From contig LJNS01000017.1 of the NCBI GenBank assembly GCA_001303245.1, forward strand, positions 1 through 52,474: DNA of 52,474 bases, read 5' to 3'. Shown here in pieces: positions 22,948-30,575 of the stretch (position 1 is its first letter; every line of letters begins with the position of its first letter). Made by a program: the position numbers and the translations under genes. The notes under the pieces were generated by a model. The model saw only the letters and a list, made by a program, of their open reading frames with translations. It was not told where the DNA came from and ran no database searches. Origin of the DNA: Gammaproteobacteria bacterium SG8_30. Lineage in GTDB: Bacteria; Pseudomonadota; Gammaproteobacteria; Steroidobacterales; Steroidobacteraceae.

Positions 22948-24435
22948 ATGCGACCGAACACCCAACGCGAACCGGAGCCCTTGCTGCTCGCCCCGGAGAC
23001 GCGGGTCACCTGTCCGAAGTGCGAACACGAGTTCAGCCTCGCCGACGGCTTTGCGAAGAAGTCGCTCGAGCAGCTCGAGGCGGCGAGCCACGGCGCGCTC
23101 GAGAAGCTGCAGGCGCAGGCGCGGGCGGCCGAGGAGCGGCGGCTCCAGGAGCGGGCCTCGCGAGCCGAGGCGCTGCTGAAGCAGCAACTCGAGGACATGA
23201 AGGGGCTGCTCGAGGCGCAGCGCAGGCAGCACGCGGAGTCGCTCGAGCAGATGCGCCGCGACGAGAAGCAAGCCGCCGCGGCCCGCGAGAATTCGTTGCG
23301 CCAGGTGCTCACGGAGCGGGAGGCCGAGCTCTCGAAGGCCGAGGAGGCAGCCAGGCAGGTCGTCACCCGGGAGAAGGAGCTGGCGACCCGCGAGGCCGGC
23401 CTCGAGGAGCGGGTGGAGCGCGAGGCCGTCGAGCGCGCGAAGGTCATCTCGGCCCGGCTGCAGGCCGATCTGCAGGCGAGGCTCGAGGCCCAGGCGGCGC
23501 AGCTCGAGCAGTCGCGGACACTCGAGATCCAGTTGCGCCGGGACCGCGCCGAGCTCGAGGCGCGCCAGCAGCAGATCGACCTCGAAATGCAGCGCAAGCT
23601 CGACGAGGCGCGCGGTCAGATCGCCGAGGCGGCGCGCGCCGCCGAGGCCGAGAAGGCGCGCCTGCGGGAGGCCGACCTGCAGAAGAAACTCGACGACATG
23701 CGCGAGAAGCTGGAGGAGGCCCAGCGCAGGGCAGAGCAGGGCTCGCAGCAGGCGCAGGGCGAGGTGCTGGAACTGCTGCTCGAGCAGCAGGTCGGCGCGG
23801 CATTCCCGCTCGACCTGATCGAGGAGGTCAGGAAGGGCGCGCGAGGCGGCGACGTCGTGCAGCGGGTCATGACCCGCACGGGACAGCAGGCGGGCGTGAT
23901 CCTGTGGGAGGCCAAGCGTGCGCAGAACTGGAGCCCGCAGTGGCCCGGCAAGCTCAAGGAAGACATGCGCGCGATCGGCGCGGACATCGGCGTGCTGGTG
24001 GCGACATCTCTGCCAAGGGAATTCGACGAAGGCCAGCACTTCGGCCCGCACGAGGACGTCTGGGTGACGACGCCGCCGATGGCGCTGCAGGTAGCTGGCT
24101 TGCTGCGGCAGCTCGTGGAGAGCGTGCACAAGCAGAAGGCCATCGTTGCCAACCGTGGCGAGAAGGCCGAGGCACTCTATGACTACCTCACCAGCCCGCA
24201 ATTCGCGCAGAAGTGGAAGGCGGTCTACGGAGCGTTCCAGGGCATGCAGAAGGAGCTCGACACCGAGCGCACCGTCACCACCCAGCGCTGGAATCGCCGT
24301 GAGAGGCAGATCCGGCAGGCGGTCCTGACGCTGGCGGGCGTCGCCGGTGACATCCAGGGCATCGCGCAGCAGGCGTTGCCGCAGCTCGAGCTGGAGGAAC
24401 AGTCACCGCCTGAAGAAGAGGGCGACACGGGCTGA
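22948..24435 (+). CDS. DUF2130-family coiled-coil protein
   Basis: A 495-residue cytoplasmic protein. A short zinc-knuckle-like start (VTCPKCEHEFSL) is followed by about 230 residues of charged coiled coil rich in Glu, Arg, Ala and Gln. The C-terminal domain has LLLEQQVGAAFPLDLIEEV, ILWEAKRAQNWSPQWPGKLK and GADIGVLVATSLP, then AIVANRGEKAEALYDYLTSP. This matches DUF2130, whose EAK-type motif resembles restriction-like nuclease folds; activity is unproven. ATG 22948 has GGAGA 7 bases upstream. The protein is transcribed alone between two hairpins. Confidence 0.88.
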   Translation: MRPNTQREPEPLLLAPETRVTCPKCEHEFSLADGFAKKSLEQLEAASHGALEKLQAQARAAEERRLQERASRAEALLKQQLEDMKGLLEAQRRQHAESLEQMRRDEKQAAAARENSLRQVLTEREAELSKAEEAARQVVTREKELATREAGLEERVEREAVERAKVISARLQADLQARLEAQAAQLEQSRTLEIQLRRDRAELEARQQQIDLEMQRKLDEARGQIAEAARAAEAEKARLREADLQKKLDDMREKLEEAQRRAEQGSQQAQGEVLELLLEQQVGAAFPLDLIEEVRKGARGGDVVQRVMTRTGQQAGVILWEAKRAQNWSPQWPGKLKEDMRAIGADIGVLVATSLPREFDEGQHFGPHEDVWVTTPPMALQVAGLLRQLVESVHKQKAIVANRGEKAEALYDYLTSPQFAQKWKAVYGAFQGMQKELDTERTVTTQRWNRRERQIRQAVLTLAGVAGDIQGIAQQALPQLELEEQSPPEEEGDTG

Positions 24436-24457
24436 CCCGACCGTCGCGTCCGGGTCA
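24433..24457 (+). terminator. Hairpin overlapping the DUF2130 stop codon
   Basis: A 7-bp inverted repeat (TGACCCG / CGGGTCA) with an 11-base loop starts on the stop codon itself. No T-run follows. It is a plausible but weak 3'-end structure. Confidence 0.3.
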
Positions 24458-24487
24458 CCTGTGGGCATCCTGTTCGCGAGGCCTTAT

Positions 24488-24528
24488 GTAACAAGTTCCT
24501 GACAAGACCCGCCGTTCGAGACTAGCCT
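24488..24528 (+). promoter_or_regulatory. AT-rich promoter-like region
   Basis: In this GC-rich sequence the stretch stands out. GTAACA lies at 24488-24493, a -35-like CTGACA at 24499-24504, and a -10-like TAGCCT at 24523-24528, with 18 bases between them. A run of seven A follows near 24540. Similar GGCCTT-N-GTAACA wording precedes the DksA-like gene at 44861-44872. This is promoter prediction by eye. Confidence 0.35.
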
Positions 24529-24563
24529 CGGGTGTACAAGAAAAAAATAAGGGGACGCAGGCC

Positions 24564-24743
24564 ATGAAGGGTGCAAGGCCGTGGTGGCGCCCGGCGGGCG
24601 GGTGCTTGGAGCCAGCCGCGGGAATGGTGGTTCGCCGGCTGACGGACCGTTCGCTGTTGCTCTACCTGCTCGTCGTGGTGGCGGATCGAGCCTGGCTCGT
24701 CCTGAACACCGACGTGCAGGACCTCCTCCGGCGGATGCATTGA
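24564..24743 (+). CDS. Possible 59-residue protein of unknown function
   Basis: A small frame downstream of the promoter-like stretch, with AAGGGGA about 9 bases before ATG 24564. It reads as a basic N-terminus (KGARPWWRPAGG) and a second part with RRLTDRSLLLYLLVVVADRA, whose LLLYLLVVV core is hydrophobic, ending TDVQDLLRRMH. It could be a short membrane-associated peptide. No homologue is recognised and the opposite strand is empty, so it explains most of an otherwise geneless 358-base gap. Real expression is uncertain. Confidence 0.4.
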   Translation: MKGARPWWRPAGGCLEPAAGMVVRRLTDRSLLLYLLVVVADRAWLVLNTDVQDLLRRMH

Positions 24744-24793
24744 ACTGAGACGCGGAGAGGCCGGGCCGGGGAAGACAGCCGCCAGCGGGGGCC

Positions 24794-26722
24794 TCAGTCG
24801 GTCGGTCCGGCGGCGACTTCGCCTCCCGCGCCTGCCGCTGCACGGTCCGCCGGGTACCAGTCGCGATGCCGCAGCGCGCGGCCGAACCTGACGCTGCCCA
24901 TCTCGTCGACGAAGGCATGGCCGTCCCACGCCAGTCGCCCTCCGACGAAGACCATCCTCACCACGCCGTCGGAGCGGTTGACCAGCTGCTCGTGCGGGTA
25001 GTCCTCCCGCCAGACGAACTGCATGCGAGACTCGGAGTCGTACCTGCGCAGCGCCTCGGGATCGACGACCGCCAGGTCGGCTACGTCGCCGACCTCGATC
25101 CGCCCGACGTCGATGCCCAGGAACTCGGCCGGTTCGCGCGTGAGCCGCCGCACCTGGGTTGCCACGCGTTCGAGTCCCTCTTCCTGCGCCATCTTCAGGC
25201 AACGCAGGTTGCCGTCGTAGAACGCCATGTTGGTGATGTGGGCGCCCGAATCGTTGAAGCCCGGCAGCACCTGGGGATCGTTCAAGAGCGCGCGGACCAC
25301 ATCCGGATCGCGGTTGGCGGAAACGGTCCACCAGCGCAGGGCGAGGTCGTACTCGCGGAAAAGGTGCAGCATGAAGCCGGGCTCTCTCACCGCATCCGCC
25401 GGCATCCGGGCGAACGCCTCGGCCTCGTCGTCGCCGCGCGCGAGCGAATGATCGTCGCGCCATCGCCGGAACCGGCCGTGGACCTGCTCGAAGGTCTCAC
25501 CGACCCACGGCCCGGGACACCCGGAGTGGAAGATCATCTGCGCGAGGTCCCGGTCGAATGCCATCTGCTCGAGGCGCAGCCGGCGGCGCAGGCCGTCGAG
25601 TCCGCCGCGCTTGCCGGCCATCCACATGTCGGCGAAGCGCCGGCGGAACTCGGGGTCGTCGAGAAGTGCCCACCGACCGTTGCGGTCCTCGAGGTCGAGC
25701 TGGTTCAGCTCCCGCAGCACCGGGATCTCCTCGGCGAGCGGATTCACCGGCCCGTCCCAGTAGACCCGGAACGGCGCCGCCAGCGCCTGGAAGCGGAACC
25801 GTCCCCGGACGAGCCGCGAGTTCAGGATGCGCGTCATGAGGATCGCCAGCCGGCGGATGCTCTGGTTGCTGGCGACGTCGAGCGCTGCCACGGCGGTGAT
25901 CCGCAGCGGCCGACCGTACAACCGTCCGCTCGTCAGCAGGAAGTTGCGAAAGGCCTTCGCCGGGTCGTCCTTGGCCGGCGTGGCCTGCCAGAGCCGGTCG
26001 TGGCGCCGTAGCACGCCCGTCAGCCGCCTGAGCTCGTCGTAGCTGCCGAACTGCGAGGGAATCTTCTTGCGGCGATGGGGATCCTCGGAGAGGAAGTGAA
26101 AGGGCAGCGCGTCGGTGGAGAACCCGGCGTAGCCCTCGTGCATCGCCTGCTCGAGCAACTCCTCCATGCGCCGAAGCTCCCGCTCCGACGGGTCGCGCGT
26201 CACCGAGCCCTTCAGTCCCATGACTTCCGCTCGCAGCATGGAGTGAGGGATCATCGGCACCACGTTGGCCCCGAGCGGAAGCTCGTCGAGGTGGCGCAGG
26301 TAGCCTGCGGACGTCGACCACGTGGCCCGGTCCGCCACCTTGCGCAGGACGTGCTTCGGCATGTTCTCGACCCGCGCGAAGCAGTCGACCAGCGGGTCCT
26401 CGCCGTCGCGTCGCTGGTTGCCGTAAGCCAGCCCGAGCGAGCAGTTCGACATCAGCACCGTCGTCGTGCCGTGGCGCACCACCTCCCTGAGGCCGGGCTC
26501 GATCTCGACCTCGAGGTCGAGATGGGTGTGCAGGTCCACGAGACCGGGCATGACCCACAGGCCCTCGGCGTCGACGACCCGCGCAGCGCGCCCGGGATCG
26601 AGCGCCGCTCCCCGGGCCGCGATCCGGCCGCCCCCCAGGGCGATGTCCTGCCGCACCGGTGGCTCGCCGGTCCCGTCGAAGACGAGACCACGGCGGATCA
26701 ACATATCCCATTGCTGGCGCAT
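24794..26722 (-). CDS. N-acyl-D-amino-acid deacylase-like amidohydrolase
   Basis: A 642-residue metal-dependent hydrolase of the amidohydrolase-3/D-aminoacylase group. Seen in order: N-terminal beta-sandwich strand MLIRRGLVFDGTGEPPVRQD, metal motif GLVDLHTHLD, GTTTVLMSNCSLG (the Cys is the extra metal ligand in D-aminoacylases), MIPHSMLRAEVMG, GFSTDALPFHF, and the late Asp in FNDSGAHI, then REPAEFLGIDVGRIEVGDVADLAVVD. It is longer than a typical D-aminoacylase (about 480-500) because of an Arg-rich helical insert (about 320-420). The substrate is unknown. It stands alone on the minus strand, divergent from the HExxH gene. Confidence 0.88.
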   Translation of the reverse strand: MRQQWDMLIRRGLVFDGTGEPPVRQDIALGGGRIAARGAALDPGRAARVVDAEGLWVMPGLVDLHTHLDLEVEIEPGLREVVRHGTTTVLMSNCSLGLAYGNQRRDGEDPLVDCFARVENMPKHVLRKVADRATWSTSAGYLRHLDELPLGANVVPMIPHSMLRAEVMGLKGSVTRDPSERELRRMEELLEQAMHEGYAGFSTDALPFHFLSEDPHRRKKIPSQFGSYDELRRLTGVLRRHDRLWQATPAKDDPAKAFRNFLLTSGRLYGRPLRITAVAALDVASNQSIRRLAILMTRILNSRLVRGRFRFQALAAPFRVYWDGPVNPLAEEIPVLRELNQLDLEDRNGRWALLDDPEFRRRFADMWMAGKRGGLDGLRRRLRLEQMAFDRDLAQMIFHSGCPGPWVGETFEQVHGRFRRWRDDHSLARGDDEAEAFARMPADAVREPGFMLHLFREYDLALRWWTVSANRDPDVVRALLNDPQVLPGFNDSGAHITNMAFYDGNLRCLKMAQEEGLERVATQVRRLTREPAEFLGIDVGRIEVGDVADLAVVDPEALRRYDSESRMQFVWREDYPHEQLVNRSDGVVRMVFVGGRLAWDGHAFVDEMGSVRFGRALRHRDWYPADRAAAGAGGEVAAGPTD

Positions 26723-26846
26723 CGGTGTCGGGCTCGTCGGGGCCGGAGGAGGATTATTCGGGTTTTCCGGATTTTCCGGTACCCGGGGCTCGGAGCGGGA
26801 GCCAGTCGGCGGACGGTGCCGGGTGGGTCGAACTTATCATCGCCGG

Positions 26847-27611
26847 ATGTGGAGACTGATCCGGATCTTCGCGCTGCTGAGCATCCTGGCGTTCGTCGCG
26901 CTCGGTGCCCTCGTGGACCGCTGGCGGACCACCGACTGGGACCGCACGCTCTGGATCGGCATCTTTCCGGTCAACGCGGACGGCCGCGAAGACACGGACC
27001 GGTACATCGCCTCCCTGTCCCGCGAGCGGTTCTCGGCCATCGAATCGTTCTTCGCGCGCGAGGCGCAGCGCTGGGACGTGTCGATCGACCAGCCCGTCCG
27101 GATCGAGCTGTACCCGCAGGTCCGCGAGCCGCCTCCGGCTCTCGACGCCGGCGTCGGCGTGCTGGGCAGCATCTGGTGGAGCCTCAGGACGCGGTTCTAC
27201 ACCTGGCGCGTCGCAGGCGAGGAGCTCGCCGACATCCGCATGTTCGTGCTGTTCAACGACCCGGAGGTCACCCACGCGGTGCCCCACTCACTCGGGCTGC
27301 AGAAGGGCCTGCTCGGCATCGTCCACGCCTATGCGGGCCGCAGCTACGATGCGACCAACAACTTCGTCATCGCCCACGAGGTGATGCACACGCTCGGCGC
27401 GACCGACAAGTACGATCCGGCGAGCGCCCTGCCACGCCATCCCGAGGGCTACGCAGACCCGGAGGCCGTTCCCCTTTATCCCCAGCAGTCGGCCGAGGTG
27501 ATGGGCGGCCGCATCCCGGTCTCGCCGCGCGCGGCCGAGATGCCGCAGGGTCTCGGCGAGGTCGTCGTCGGCCCGCAGACGGCAGCCGAGATCAACTGGA
27601 CCGCTCGCTGA
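26847..27611 (+). CDS. Membrane-anchored protein with HExxH motif
   Basis: A 254-residue protein with an N-terminal membrane anchor (about residues 5-23, IRIFALLSILAFVALGALV) and an extracytoplasmic domain. The motif NNFVIAHEVMHTLGATDKYD reads His-Glu-x-x-His-x-x-Gly-x-x-Asp, the layout of metzincin-like or related zinc peptidases. The preceding IRMFVLFNDPE and HSLGLQKGLLGIVHAYAG are probable strands of the active-site cleft. The protein ends PQTAAEINWTAR without a recognisable sorting signal. The substrate is unknown. ATG at 26847 puts the anchor first; no partner gene is adjacent on this strand. Confidence 0.7.
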   Translation: MWRLIRIFALLSILAFVALGALVDRWRTTDWDRTLWIGIFPVNADGREDTDRYIASLSRERFSAIESFFAREAQRWDVSIDQPVRIELYPQVREPPPALDAGVGVLGSIWWSLRTRFYTWRVAGEELADIRMFVLFNDPEVTHAVPHSLGLQKGLLGIVHAYAGRSYDATNNFVIAHEVMHTLGATDKYDPASALPRHPEGYADPEAVPLYPQQSAEVMGGRIPVSPRAAEMPQGLGEVVVGPQTAAEINWTAR

Positions 27612-27762
27612 CTTCGCGTTCCTGGCGGTTCGGGCATGGCGAGGCTCCACGCCACCCGCCGGGCTCGAGCCCTTCCAGGGGGTGCCCGCCCGCGGCCGTG
27701 CGGGACCCCCGCCGTCAGTCCACAATACGTCGCCGACGGGGCGGAAGGAGTCGGGAGGATCC

Positions 27763-28836
27763 GTGAAGGGACTGTTCGAAACGCTGTCGCTCGCGCACGG
27801 GCCTGCGCTCAGGAATCGCTTCGTGCTGGCCCCGCTCACCAACCTGCAGAGCCACGCGGACGGCACGCTCTCGGAGGACGAGTTCCGCTGGCTGACGATG
27901 CGCGCGCAGGGCGGGTTCGCGATCACGACCACCTGCGCCGCCCACGTGCAGGCGCGCGGCCAGGGCTTTCCGGGCCAGCTCGGCGTATTCGGCGACCAGC
28001 ACCTCGCCGGGCTCGCGCGGCTTGCCGCGGCGATCAAGGCGGCCGGCAGCCTGGCTATTGTCCAGCTGCACCACGCGGGCATGCGCTCGCCGCCCGACCT
28101 GATCGGGGCGCGGCCCGTGTGTCCCTCGGATGACGCGGAGACGGGAGCGCGGGCCCTGACGCTGGCGGAGGCGGAGCAGCTGGCCGAGGACTTCGTCCGG
28201 GCCGCGCTGCGCGCGGAGCGCGCCGGCTTCGACGGCGTCCAGGTTCACGGTGCGCACGGCTACGTGCTGTGCCAGTTCCTGAGCCCAGAGATCAATCGCC
28301 GCGAGGACCGCTACGGCGGCTCGCCGGAGCGCCGTGCCCGGATCCTGCTCGACGTCGTTGCAGGCATCCGCTCGCGCTGCGGGCCCGACTTCGTCGTGGG
28401 CGTGCGGCTCTCGCCCGAGCGCTTCGGGCTGCGGCTCGCCGAGATCCGCGATCTGGCGCAGCGCCTGATGCGCGAGGGGCAGATCGACTACCTGGACATG
28501 TCGCTCTGGGACGTCGACAAGGAGCCGGAGGAAGAAGCCTTCCGCGGGCACAGCCTGCTGTCGTACTTCACGGAGCTCGAGCGCGGGAACGTGCGTCTCG
28601 GCGCCGCGGGCAAGATAGGCAGCGGGCCTGCAGCCGCGGCGGCGCTGGCTGCAGGGCTCGACTTCGCGGTCGTCGGCCAGGCCGGGATCCTGCACCACGA
28701 CTTCCCGGAACGCGTACGCGCCGATCCCGGTTTCTCGGCCGTCGCGACGCCTGTGTCGGCCGACTACCTGCGAGGGGAAGGCGTGGGCGAAGCATTCATC
28801 GGCTACCTGCGGCGCCGGTCCGGCTTCGTCGCTTAG
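27763..28836 (+). CDS. Old Yellow Enzyme-family NADH:flavin oxidoreductase
   Basis: A 357-residue FMN-binding TIM-barrel reductase of the OYE family. Typical stretches are RNRFVLAPLTNLQSHADGTL, AIVQLHHAGMRS, FDGVQVHGAHGYVLCQFLSP, NRREDRYGGSPERRARILL and the FMN phosphate region near KIGSGPAAAAAL. Such enzymes reduce activated C=C bonds of enones or fatty-acid derivatives with NAD(P)H. The gene starts at GTG 27763, preceded by GGGAGGA. Its 3' end overlaps the HIT gene (opposite strand) by 4 bases. The natural substrate is unknown. Confidence 0.88.
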   Translation: MKGLFETLSLAHGPALRNRFVLAPLTNLQSHADGTLSEDEFRWLTMRAQGGFAITTTCAAHVQARGQGFPGQLGVFGDQHLAGLARLAAAIKAAGSLAIVQLHHAGMRSPPDLIGARPVCPSDDAETGARALTLAEAEQLAEDFVRAALRAERAGFDGVQVHGAHGYVLCQFLSPEINRREDRYGGSPERRARILLDVVAGIRSRCGPDFVVGVRLSPERFGLRLAEIRDLAQRLMREGQIDYLDMSLWDVDKEPEEEAFRGHSLLSYFTELERGNVRLGAAGKIGSGPAAAAALAAGLDFAVVGQAGILHHDFPERVRADPGFSAVATPVSADYLRGEGVGEAFIGYLRRRSGFVA

Positions 28837-29219
28837 CGCTCCTTCCAGTACGCCGCCTTGTGCGGGAAGACCCAACGCACGCCGCCGCGGGGATCCTCGG
28901 TGTCGCCCGCGTAGCGGGGAATCAGGTGAATGTGCAGGTGGCGTACGGTCTGGCCGGCGGCCGGCCCGTCGTTGATGCCGATGTTGTAGCCGTCCGGCGA
29001 GAACTCTCCGTCCAGTTGCCGGCGCGCGCGACCGAGCAGCACGAGGAGGGCATGCTGTTCCTCGGGGGTCACGTCGAACCACGAGCCTACGTGACGCCTC
29101 GGAATGACCAGCGAGTGCCCCTTCGACACGGGAAAGCCGTCGCGGATGACGACGGCGAGGTCGTTGGCATCTACCAGGCGCTCTTCAGGGAGGCTGCAGA
29201 AGGGGCAGGAATCGCTCAT
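28833..29219 (-). CDS. HIT-family protein
   Basis: A 128-residue nucleotide-binding protein of the histidine-triad family. The triad is RHLHIHLIPRY near residue 95, preceded by NIGINDGPAAGQTV. An N-terminal CPFCSLP resembles the zinc-binding start of Fhit/HinT-like proteins. It would hydrolyse dinucleotide polyphosphates or AMP-conjugates. The C-terminal AYWKER is usual. Its end overlaps the OYE gene tail to tail by 4 bases; it is divergent from the efflux operon. Confidence 0.92.
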   Translation of the reverse strand: MSDSCPFCSLPEERLVDANDLAVVIRDGFPVSKGHSLVIPRRHVGSWFDVTPEEQHALLVLLGRARRQLDGEFSPDGYNIGINDGPAAGQTVRHLHIHLIPRYAGDTEDPRGGVRWVFPHKAAYWKER

Positions 29220-29378
29220 GCGGCGGATTCTATACGCTGCTCCTTGCGGGCATCGCCCGTCGTGGCCGCGCCTGGGTCGACCGCGTGTGCCACGCAGCGG
29301 TCACGCTGCGCATATACAATCGGCCATTCGTCCGGCTGGCGCGCCGCGCGCGCGCCCGGAGCCAGAAAGGATCTGAAC

Positions 29379-30572
29379 GTGTCCCGCTATCCAGACTCCG
29401 CGGCCCGCAGAAGGCCGCTCGGTGTCCTGCTCGCGGCCGCCGCGCTGACCGTGGCCGGGTGCGGCGGCGGCAGCGAGCCGCAGCAGTTCCCGCCGCCGGA
29501 GGTCAGCGTCGCACAGGTCGTCGAGCGATCCGTGACCGAGTGGGACGACTACACCGGCAGGGTGGTGGCCGTCGACTCGGTCGAGATCCGCCCGAGGGTC
29601 GCGGGGCACCTGCGGGGATGGCACTTCCGCGAGGGCGGCCTCGTCGGCAAGGGCGACCTGTTGTTCACCATCGACGACCGTGAGTACAGGGCCGCGCTCG
29701 AGGCTGCGCGCGCCGACGTGGCGAGGGCGGAGGCGGAGGTCAGGCTCGCCGGCCAGGAACTGCGCCGCGCCGAGGAGTTGATCGCGCAGAAACTGGTCGC
29801 CGAGCGCGACCTCGATACGGCCCGCGCGCGCCTGCAGCAGGGCGAGGCCAACCTGCTCGCGGCACTGGCCCGGCAGCAGCAGGCCGAGCTGGACCTGTCG
29901 TTCACGCGCATCACCTCGCCCATCGACGGGCGCGTCGGCGAGGCACTCGTCAAGCCGGGCAACCTGGTGGCGCCGGGAGATCCGGTGCTGACCACCATCG
30001 TCTCGATCGACCCCGTCCATGTCGTGTTCGAGGGCGACGAGCGCGCCTACCTGCGCTACCAGCAACTCGCCCGGGAGGGCCTGCGGCCGAGCTCGCGCGA
30101 CAACCCGAACCCCGTGCTCGTCGGCCTCGCCGACGAGGAGGGCTTCCCGCATCGCGGGGAGATGGACTTCGTCGACAACGTGCTCGATCCGGATACCGGC
30201 ACCATCCGCGGCCGGGCGGTCGTCCCGAACCCCGATGGCGCGCTCACGCCCGGCTTGTTCGTCCGCGTGCGTCTGCTGGGCACGTCGGACAAGGACGCGC
30301 TGCTCATCCACGAGCAGGCGGTGCTGACCGACCAGGATCGCCGCTACGTCTACGTGCTCGGCGAGGGCAACGTCGCGGTCCGCAAGGACGTGACGCTCGG
30401 GGCCCGGGTGGAGGGCCTGCGCATCGTGACCTCGGGACTGTCGCCGGGCGACCGGGTGATCGTCAACGGCGTACGCAAGATCTTCTTCCCGGGCCAGCCG
30501 GTCGGTCCGCGCGAGGTGCCCATGGACCAGCCGGATCAGCCTGCGCCCGGGTCCCCACCCACGGCGGGCTGA
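29379..30572 (+). CDS. RND efflux periplasmic adaptor (membrane fusion protein)
   Basis: A 397-residue lipoprotein of the AcrA/MexA type. Lipobox TVAGC lies about residues 25-29, after a short signal peptide. The first beta-barrel strands are PPEVSVAQVVERSVTEWDDY, the lipoyl half-motif is VEIRPRVAGHLRGWHF, and a coiled coil follows (about 100-170). The second lipoyl motif is DLSFTRITSPIDGRVGEALV, with the membrane-proximal domain after it. It links the inner-membrane pump to an outer-membrane TolC-type channel, which is not encoded here. GTG start at 29379 with AAAGGA upstream. It is separated from the pump gene by 3 bases. Confidence 0.93.
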   Translation: MSRYPDSAARRRPLGVLLAAAALTVAGCGGGSEPQQFPPPEVSVAQVVERSVTEWDDYTGRVVAVDSVEIRPRVAGHLRGWHFREGGLVGKGDLLFTIDDREYRAALEAARADVARAEAEVRLAGQELRRAEELIAQKLVAERDLDTARARLQQGEANLLAALARQQQAELDLSFTRITSPIDGRVGEALVKPGNLVAPGDPVLTTIVSIDPVHVVFEGDERAYLRYQQLAREGLRPSSRDNPNPVLVGLADEEGFPHRGEMDFVDNVLDPDTGTIRGRAVVPNPDGALTPGLFVRVRLLGTSDKDALLIHEQAVLTDQDRRYVYVLGEGNVAVRKDVTLGARVEGLRIVTSGLSPGDRVIVNGVRKIFFPGQPVGPREVPMDQPDQPAPGSPPTAG

Positions 30573-30575
30573 GCG

